A stretch of DNA of 64,000 bases from Candidatus Marispirochaeta associata (GTDB lineage: Bacteria; Spirochaetota; Spirochaetia; JC444; Marispirochaetaceae). Made by a program: the position numbers and the translations under genes. Position 1 is the stretch's first letter, and the number at the start of each line of letters is the position of its first letter. Where the stretch lies: assembly GCA_001749745.1 (NCBI GenBank), contig JWTM01000424.1, forward strand, positions 62,001-126,000. The letters are read 5' to 3'. Under the pieces are notes generated by a model. That model had not been told where the DNA came from. It ran no database searches and saw only the letters and a program-made list of their open reading frames with translations. Shown one piece after another: positions 59,901 to 64,000 of this stretch.

Positions 59901-60212
59901 ATCTCCGGCTGGACTATCGCCTCGGTTACCGATCTGAGCTCTACATTCTATGACGCTGTGGCCTTCGATCAGAATCTGGCCGGCTGGGACGTGAGCAATG
60001 TAACCCAGGCGAACAGCATGTTCACTGCGGCGACCCTCTCCACGGCCAACTACGACGCCCTCCTGATAGGTTGGGCAGCCCAGGATGTCCAAAGCGATGT
60101 TAGGTTCGCAGGCGGATACTCGACCTATAGCACAGGTGCGGCCGCCGATGCGCGGCAGAGCCTGATTGACGACTACGGCTGGACTATTTATGACGGCGGA
60201 GAGGCGGATTGA
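56907..60212 (+). CDS. Surface lipoprotein with Big_2 domains and 25 BspA/DUF285 repeats
   Basis: 1101 residues. A lipoprotein signal peptide ends in the lipobox LAAC (Cys27). Three bacterial immunoglobulin-like (Big_2) domains follow at about 45-125, 130-203 and 207-289 (WSSSNETVASVGVDGRLSAL; WSSDDEGVVAVSEDGLLTAV). Next is a short PKD-like part (VVNWGDDSADHISSW), then 25 tandem repeats of about 25 residues from Trp431, consensus WDTSxVTDMSxMFxxAxxFN-QDLSG, and a closing DALLIGWAAQ/GGYSTYSTG module. This is the BspA-like DUF285 leucine-rich-repeat family, usually surface adhesins. The repeats differ at the DNA level, so they are old, not a recent expansion. Confidence 0.92.
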   Translation: MRRSFFRPASRILFLTTFSIVFFLAACSEPSTGSSNPGAETEVTAINLIANTTDLEVGDSILLGAAITTSDGSNSDTVSWSSSNETVASVGVDGRLSALSEGTASIRVTADSNGLYDEELFTISAASSELNLDQTAVTLYPGQTLQLNAGGSAAAGDLDWSSDDEGVVAVSEDGLLTAVDSGSAVVTVETADDQHSASCDVTVVAAGTIVAITMEKSETSLGTSVYETLAAESVPTGETIRWRSEDTSIATVNSYSGRIRGIAAGVVDITAYDPDGSATAVCSVQVFPAAETFKSVWNVPSDTKSITLPLVAEGEYDFVVNWGDDSADHISSWDDSAASHNYASTGNKTVTITGTFYGWSFLHGDDASVDDLEDIKNWGGLGLGATDGQFYGLTLYDGFSATDAPDLSRTTSLAQAFADSSVMYNTGVADWDTSGVTDMSSMFEGAVSFYEDISGLDTSAVTDMNHMFAGCSNFNQDLSGWTTSSVEDFSSMFEGAHNFNQDLSGWSTESATNFGSMFAGLSSFNADISGWNTANVTNMSRMFYDCFSFNQDLAWETGNVTDMSYMFAETYYFNGDITSWNTANVTTMEGMFYDARVFNQNLSGWDTGSLLTMKDIFREARAFKGDVGGWDVSQVTDMSYAFYDTLFNHDLTNWETGQVTTMSHMFDSANPMAGDVSTWDTGNVVDMNSMFLGTDINQDLSGWDTSKVTDMASMFSGTVFNGDITNWDTGNVTTMERMFSNAYLFNQDISGWNTARVTNMAGMFIEADAFNQDLTGWNTAAVTTMSAMFKSTDTFNGDISGWVTSSVTDMSSMFAYADAFDGNISGWQTGAVTDMSDMFYQAYAFNQSLAGWDVSEVTTMNSMFYNTTVFNQDLPDWNTVSVVDMTRMFERADAFNGSLANWKTANVQTMSLMFRNAESFNQDLTNWDTSSVTDMREMFRGATAFNGNIAGWETGNVTSMSHMFDGALAFNCDISNWDVAKVTTMSSMFQNTDNFNRDISGWTIASVTDLSSTFYDAVAFDQNLAGWDVSNVTQANSMFTAATLSTANYDALLIGWAAQDVQSDVRFAGGYSTYSTGAAADARQSLIDDYGWTIYDGGEAD
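58197..60059 (+). repeat. 25 tandem DUF285 coding repeats (about 75 bases each)
   Basis: Period of about 74.5 bases from the Trp codon at 58197 to the last one at 59985. A few units (the ninth, eleventh and twelfth) are one or two codons short. Each unit has the W-x-T/V, M-xx-MF and FN-x-D/N-L/I landmarks. Confidence 0.9.
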
Positions 60213-60257
60213 CGGGCTATAATGGCTGCCCGATAGCTACGGATGCTTCCTGTGTAG

Positions 60258-60288
60258 TATTAGGTGAGTTTTCGAGCCTCACCTAATA
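60258..60288. other. Perfect 11-base hairpin between convergent genes
   Basis: TATTAGGTGAG (60258-60268) and CTCACCTAATA (60278-60288), nine-base loop. It overlaps the stop codon and final codons of the DUF2239 gene and lies 46 bases after the lipoprotein stop. No T run follows, so it resembles the hairpin at 19756-19796. Confidence 0.6.
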
Positions 60289-60817
60289 GCATGTTGATCT
60301 GTCCCACTACATCCTTCGGCCAAGGGGCGATTAGTCGGTCGAGAATCTCCCACTTCCGGGCGTAGAGAGCCCGGGAGGCCTCTTCAAATCCGGTAAGATC
60401 GCCGGCGATAGCCCACATAAAGCTATGAGCGGCCTCTATTCGTTCCCGTGTTCGCTCCTCCGGGGAGGGATTATTCATGGCTCTGTCGATAAGGCGCCGG
60501 ATGACCGCCGATGATGTCTGCTGTTGCCGTTCCAGCCACTCCCAGTGCTTGGGGAGCAGGCAAATTTCATTGCATACAACGCCAAGTCTCGGCCTTCCGG
60601 GTCCTTTTTTCTTTGCCGGCGGAGAATAGCGGGCGAGAAGCTCCTCTTCGGAGCCTGAAAAGTCGAAATCTACCTGCTTGCCGGTATCGTGGCGAAATAT
60701 CAGCGGATTCGATTCTGGGTGAGATGCACGGTAGCGTTGTACCGCCGGTAATAATTCACTCAGTTCGCCTGTTGCGATCGATGTGTGCCCGTGAAAGGCG
60801 GTATAGGTAATCTTCAT
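60260..60817 (-). CDS. DUF2239-family protein
   Basis: 185 residues. It begins MKITYTAFHGHTSIATGEL and contains the family-defining KKKGPGRPRLGVVCNEICLL and PKHWEWLERQQQTSSAVIRR, followed by a helical C-terminus rich in Arg/Glu. The GRPRLGV and RHW-type segments suggest nucleic-acid contact, but no function is known. ATG 60817 is supported by a promoter placed directly against it; an earlier in-frame ATG (60922) would span the divergent sixA promoter region. No Shine-Dalgarno. Confidence 0.82.
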   Translation of the reverse strand: MKITYTAFHGHTSIATGELSELLPAVQRYRASHPESNPLIFRHDTGKQVDFDFSGSEEELLARYSPPAKKKGPGRPRLGVVCNEICLLPKHWEWLERQQQTSSAVIRRLIDRAMNNPSPEERTRERIEAAHSFMWAIAGDLTGFEEASRALYARKWEILDRLIAPWPKDVVGQINMLLGEARKLT

Positions 60818-60823
60818 GGACTT

Positions 60824-60852
60824 ATAAAACCCGGATTTAAATAATAAGTCAA
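60824..60852 (-). promoter_or_regulatory. Promoter giving a leaderless DUF2239 transcript
   Basis: Minus strand: TTGACT (60852-60847), 17 bases, TTTTAT (60829-60824), then six bases and ATG (60817). The predicted start is the A of the start codon. Confidence 0.6.
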
Positions 60853-60920
60853 TAAAAACCGGGTAAAAATATTTGATTTCATGCACAACAGCCTTATATT
60901 TAGGCCCAGGAGGGAGCCTC

Positions 60921-61403
60921 ATGCCGAAAACACTTCTAATGCTGCGACACGGGAAGACCCATCGAGACGGATATGCCCATGACTGGGACCGGGAGCTGAA
61001 GCACCGCGGTCACACCCAAGCCAAGCATATCGCGAAGATTTTCAAGTCTGAGGATCTGATCCCGGACAGGATTATCTCCTCCTCTGCCGTTCGGGCCCGG
61101 CAGACAGCCGAGATATGCGCCGCCGAGCTCGACATCGCCGCTGATCCCGATCTTCGGGACGAACTCTACAACATTCATGCAACGGATCTTATCCGTCTGT
61201 GCCTGGAGTTGGATGATGCCTGGGAATGTGTTCTTTTGGTCGGGCATAATCCGACCTTCGAGGAAGCGGCTTCGATCCTGGCCGGCCGATCAATCTCTCT
61301 GGGTACCGGAGATTGTGCGGTACTGCGCTATCATCTTGATTCCTGGAGCATGATCGTCGACGGGGGAGCCCCGGAGAAGTTCGAGCTAATTCAATCGGAT
61401 TGA
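60921..61403 (+). CDS. sixA: SixA-type phosphohistidine phosphatase
   Basis: 160 residues, histidine phosphatase superfamily. Catalytic RHG in LLMLRHGKTH, then DRELKHRGHTQAKHIA, IISSSAVRARQTAEI and a second His in VLLVGHNPTFEEAASIL. SixA removes phosphate from histidine in phosphorelay or PTS proteins. The start is ATG 60921 with AGGAGGGAG; a longer in-frame ATG has no ribosome site. Divergent from DUF2239. No partner kinase is visible. Confidence 0.85.
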   Translation: MPKTLLMLRHGKTHRDGYAHDWDRELKHRGHTQAKHIAKIFKSEDLIPDRIISSSAVRARQTAEICAAELDIAADPDLRDELYNIHATDLIRLCLELDDAWECVLLVGHNPTFEEAASILAGRSISLGTGDCAVLRYHLDSWSMIVDGGAPEKFELIQSD

Positions 61404-61420
61404 AACCTAGTGGATGGTGA

Positions 61421-62632
61421 TTATATGCTCCATTGAAGGAGTTGATTAAATAGCGTTGTCGTCCGATAGGTATAGGCTTTAGGCGATTTTGTATCGTTTT
61501 CCGCTATATCCAAGAATCCGAAGAGATGCGCAAAGAGGATAAAAATATAATCCGTGAAGATTCCAATTAGCTGATCCTTCCTCAAATAATCTTTTCCGGT
61601 AAAGAGATTTTCAATCGATATCAGGTTATTGATAATGTCGAAGACCTCAGCCGGATCAGCGCTGTACTGATTCTTCTCATTCCTTGTGCGGGCGATCAGG
61701 AATGTTGCAACGGCCGCGAAATCCTGCAAAACCTCAATTGATTCAGGGAGTTCGCAATGGTAGAACCAGTTAAACTCGAACTCATACTCTTTAAGTGCGG
61801 CAAAGTAGCAGTTTTTTAGGTACTTTCCCTCTAGCACACGGATCCCCTTTTCTGAAATTTTCTCATGGGTGCGCTCTTCAAGGGTGTATCCCAAACTCAG
61901 GCAGAGATAGCGTAGAATTAATATAATCTGAAAGATTACCGGTCTTCCGCTACTGTCTTTTAGGGTGAAATTAAAGCTCGAATACTCCTTTAAGACAGTG
62001 AGAACCTTTTCAAATTCTTCAGTGGAGACGGGATCATCGCTTAGAGTGATACTGCCCCCATTTCTGACGATATACTCGAGGTATCCTCGAAGCAGCGAGA
62101 TAATGGGAGTTGATTCGATCATATCCGTCGGAATGGATCGGTTGAGGCTAACGGCTCTGTTTTTGCGGGATAAGCCGTGGGTGAATAGATCTTCGAATGC
62201 TTCGAGAGGTTTTTCATCTCTCTCAATGGTCTGATTATACTCCTCGACGGCCTCGGCCATACGGCGGTTCGCTTCTTCTATGCTATCGGCTCCTTCGAGG
62301 ATACCGGACATATCGATATTCTCGAAAACCGATGCCAGGGCAGATTCGCCTTCTAGGAACTGGCGGAAGGACGGGATTGATTCCCCCGCGGGAATCTCGT
62401 TCTCGCAGTAAAACTGATAAGCTTCGATCGCCCGGTTATATTCTTCGGCGGAATCGAAGCCCATTAAGCGGTGCACCCCAATGGCGCTGTCCCCCGAAGG
62501 CGTTTTCGGGGGTGGGTCTGCAGGTTCTGGGAAGGAAATCACCTTACTCTTCTGTAGACAACAATGTTTGTATTTCTTTCCGCTGCCGCAGGGACAGGAG
62601 TCGTTGCGTCCGATTTTCATCCATTCCATCAT
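61421..62632 (-). CDS. SEC-C zinc-motif protein, function unknown
   Basis: 403 residues. The N-terminus holds a SEC-C zinc motif, GRNDSCPCGSGKKYKHCC, as found at the end of SecA and at the start of many unnamed proteins. The rest is acidic and helical (ADSIEEANRRMAEAVEEYNQ, EEFEKVLTVLKEYSSF), with no domain I recognise. The SEC-C motif may bind ribosomes or SecB-like partners. Three ATG codons (62632, 62629, 62620) are possible starts; the last would give MKIGRNDSCPCGSG, the most common beginning of such proteins. Confidence 0.75.
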   Translation of the reverse strand: MMEWMKIGRNDSCPCGSGKKYKHCCLQKSKVISFPEPADPPPKTPSGDSAIGVHRLMGFDSAEEYNRAIEAYQFYCENEIPAGESIPSFRQFLEGESALASVFENIDMSGILEGADSIEEANRRMAEAVEEYNQTIERDEKPLEAFEDLFTHGLSRKNRAVSLNRSIPTDMIESTPIISLLRGYLEYIVRNGGSITLSDDPVSTEEFEKVLTVLKEYSSFNFTLKDSSGRPVIFQIILILRYLCLSLGYTLEERTHEKISEKGIRVLEGKYLKNCYFAALKEYEFEFNWFYHCELPESIEVLQDFAAVATFLIARTRNEKNQYSADPAEVFDIINNLISIENLFTGKDYLRKDQLIGIFTDYIFILFAHLFGFLDIAENDTKSPKAYTYRTTTLFNQLLQWSI

Positions 62633-62724
62633 CCATGCTATACTCGTCGGCTGTCAAGATTGATCTCATTCCGGGATTGGAATAGACTGCTTTTTTAACA
62701 GATTGATTCATGGAGGCGATTAAT

Positions 62725-63000
62725 ATGGAGTATAGAGCGAGTCATATCCTGGTCAAGGACCGCGCCCTGGCCCAGGAGCTCTTGAAAAAGGTTAAATCCG
62801 GCGGGAATTTTGCCGCCATCGCCCGGGATTTCTCTACCTGTCCCTCGAAATCGAAAGGCGGCGACCTGGGCTGGTTCGGTCCGGGCAAGATGGTGCCCAA
62901 GTTCGAGGAGGCCTGTAAGAAACTCTCCGTCGGCGGCTTGAGCCAGGTGGTCTCGACCCAGTTCGGTCATCACATTATTAAGCTGACCGGCAGACGTTAA
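62725..63000 (+). CDS. Parvulin-type peptidyl-prolyl isomerase
   Basis: 91 residues, a stand-alone parvulin domain like E. coli PpiC (93). It has YRASHILVKDRALAQELLKK, NFAAIARDFSTCPSKSKGGD, LGWFGPGKMVPKFEEAC and VSTQFGHHIIKL, with the two catalytic histidines (SHIL, GHHI) and Cys in DFSTCPS. No signal peptide, so it is cytoplasmic. ATG 62725 has GGAGG eight bases upstream; ATG 62710 is in frame but lacks one. The MOSC gene follows after 19 bases. Confidence 0.92.
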   Translation: MEYRASHILVKDRALAQELLKKVKSGGNFAAIARDFSTCPSKSKGGDLGWFGPGKMVPKFEEACKKLSVGGLSQVVSTQFGHHIIKLTGRR

Positions 63001-63019
63001 TAATGGGTAACCTGATTTA

Positions 63020-63820
63020 ATGGAGCTGAGGATCTCTCAGATTGCGGTCTACCCGGTAAAATCGTTAGGGGCAATCTATCCCGACCAGGCTGAACTGGTG
63101 ACGACCGGCTTTCGTTATGACCGGGAATGGATGGTGGTGGACGAGGACGGGATCTTCGTTACCCAGCGCCGATTTCCGCAGATGGCGCTGATTAGCCCCG
63201 AGGTGACCGAGGCCGGTCTGCGTCTCACCTTTCCGGATGACAGCACGATCGTTGCGCCCCTTGTAAACGAGGGAAGTCCGGTCTCGGTGCAGGTCTGGCA
63301 GAACAGCTGTGAGGCCGTCGACCAGGGCCGAGCGGCGGCAGATGCGCTGAGCCGCTTCCTGGCGTATCCCTGCCGACTGGTCCGCATGCGCGCATCCTTT
63401 ACCCGAAAGCTCGGTGCCTCCTACGGCGAAAGAGATTCGGGGATGAGCGTCGGCTTTGCCGATTCTTCCCCCTTGATGCTGTTGAGCGAAGCCTCTTTGG
63501 AGGATCTCAACGCTCGCCTCGATACGCCGGTAGGGATGGACCGCTTTCGTCCCAACCTTGTCGTCGCCGGCGGGAGCGCCTATCAGGAGGATGGCTGGAA
63601 ACGGATCGAAATAGGGGAGTTGCGCTTTCGGGTCGTAAAGGACTGCATCCGCTGCGAGATACCTACGATCGATCAGGAAACGGGCGAGAAGGGCGTTGAA
63701 CCCATGGAAACCCTGGAGTCCTATCGCGCGGGACCATTGGGAGCGCGCTTCGGTCGCAAGGTGGTGCACGAGGCGCTGGGAAGCGTGCGCGTCGGCGACG
63801 CGGTTACCGTTCTCGCATGA
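63020..63820 (+). CDS. MOSC-domain protein with N-terminal beta-barrel
   Basis: 266 residues. MOSC N-terminal barrel (SQIAVYPVKSLGAIYPDQAE, DREWMVVDEDGIFVTQR) followed by the MOSC core (FADSSPLMLLSEASLEDLNA, MDRFRPNLVV and RVVKDCIRCEIPTIDQETGE with the conserved Cys). Such proteins carry or transfer sulfur with molybdenum cofactor, as in mARC-type reductases of N-hydroxylated compounds. Its stop overlaps the ATG of a flavin reductase (ATGA), a fitting electron donor. Start ATG 63020; ribosome site not obvious. Confidence 0.88.
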   Translation: MELRISQIAVYPVKSLGAIYPDQAELVTTGFRYDREWMVVDEDGIFVTQRRFPQMALISPEVTEAGLRLTFPDDSTIVAPLVNEGSPVSVQVWQNSCEAVDQGRAAADALSRFLAYPCRLVRMRASFTRKLGASYGERDSGMSVGFADSSPLMLLSEASLEDLNARLDTPVGMDRFRPNLVVAGGSAYQEDGWKRIEIGELRFRVVKDCIRCEIPTIDQETGEKGVEPMETLESYRAGPLGARFGRKVVHEALGSVRVGDAVTVLA

Positions 63821-64000
63821 GGCGTCACGCTTGGCGGAAGGCGCGGGTCATCCGTGTCGAGCAGGCTGCAAGCGATATGGTCGCACTCCAAATAGAGCCG
63901 GATGAGTGGATTCCCCACCTGGCCGGACAGCACTACGAGATCCGCTTTCCCGGGGAGACTCTCTCCCGCAAGTTTTCTATCGCCTCTGCCCCCGAGCAGA
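63817..64000 (+). CDS. FAD/NAD(P)-binding oxidoreductase, 3' partial
   Basis: 61 codons visible, running out of the window. After MRRHAWRKARVIRVEQAASD come MVALQIEPDEWIPHLAGQHY and EIRFPGE, then SRKFSIASAPEQ, the FAD-binding R-x-x-S motif of the ferredoxin-NADP reductase family. Start ATG 63817 overlaps the MOSC stop by four bases. It probably supplies electrons to the MOSC protein or to a ferredoxin domain encoded beyond the window. Confidence 0.8.
   Translation, partial: MRRHAWRKARVIRVEQAASDMVALQIEPDEWIPHLAGQHYEIRFPGETLSRKFSIASAPEQ

Noticed and set aside
58197..60059. A regularly spaced 75-base repeat that could suggest a CRISPR array
   Set aside because: The period is coding, units differ at many positions, and translation gives a continuous DUF285 repeat protein; no cas genes are present.

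Overview
The window most likely comes from a free-living, sugar-degrading spirochaete. The evidence is indirect: an FlgM-type anti-sigma factor follows rsmI, the substrate-binding proteins carry the leader ending FA|GGAQE that I associate with spirochaetes, a histidine-kinase-like ATPase is fused to an HDOD domain, and a long unnamed protein sits directly behind a short topoisomerase IV pair. No rRNA, tRNA or CRISPR array was seen.

Layout. Bases 1-15900 are housekeeping: a Lon-like protease (5' end outside the window), an HDOD signalling protein, a small glutaredoxin, a SpoU methyltransferase with a degenerate iron-alcohol-dehydrogenase-fold protein, rsmI-flgM, a zinc-ribbon membrane protein, aspS, a small coiled-coil protein, and parE-parC with a 664-residue protein of unknown function. 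Bases 15900-17700 are an accessory patch: a GxxExxY protein and an MNT/HEPN toxin-antitoxin-like pair whose HEPN gene is frameshifted, flanked by two nearly identical palindromic repeats.

Bases 17700-41660 form a uronate island. It holds a Gfo/Idh oxidoreductase, a NagB-like deaminase, mannonate dehydratase (uxuA), a short-chain dehydrogenase, four uroporphyrinogen-decarboxylase-fold proteins, a membrane fatty acid desaturase, an AraC regulator, a TRAP transporter, a Gld-type ABC system with a DUF4340 protein, a GntR/FCD regulator, and a five-gene operon. That operon encodes uronate dehydrogenase, an enolase-superfamily enzyme, a CoA-acylating-type aldehyde dehydrogenase, an HpcH/HpaI aldolase and a PcaD-like lactonase. 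Reductive (UxuA) and oxidative (Udh) routes therefore sit side by side.

Bases 41775-52114 form an amino-sugar island: one leftward run of ten genes (GntR regulator, three TIM-barrel isomerase-like proteins, tctCBA transporter, Gfo/Idh oxidoreductase, nagB, nagA) facing a divergent paralogous GntR gene. A carboxylate-type transporter joined to nagA/nagB suggests an acidic N-acetylated amino sugar as substrate. Bases 52115-64000 are mixed: more palindromic repeats, a four-S1-domain protein, a diguanylate cyclase behind a sulfatase-modifying-factor-like protein, an 1101-residue surface lipoprotein with 25 BspA/DUF285 repeats, DUF2239, SixA, a SEC-C protein, a parvulin, a MOSC protein and the start of a flavin reductase.

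The least expected signal is regulatory. Several genes without a Shine-Dalgarno sequence have a sigma-70-like promoter placed so that transcription should begin at, or within a few bases of, the start codon (positions 6273, 7378, 16860, 23938 and 60817, probably also 7930). This predicts frequent leaderless mRNAs in this organism.
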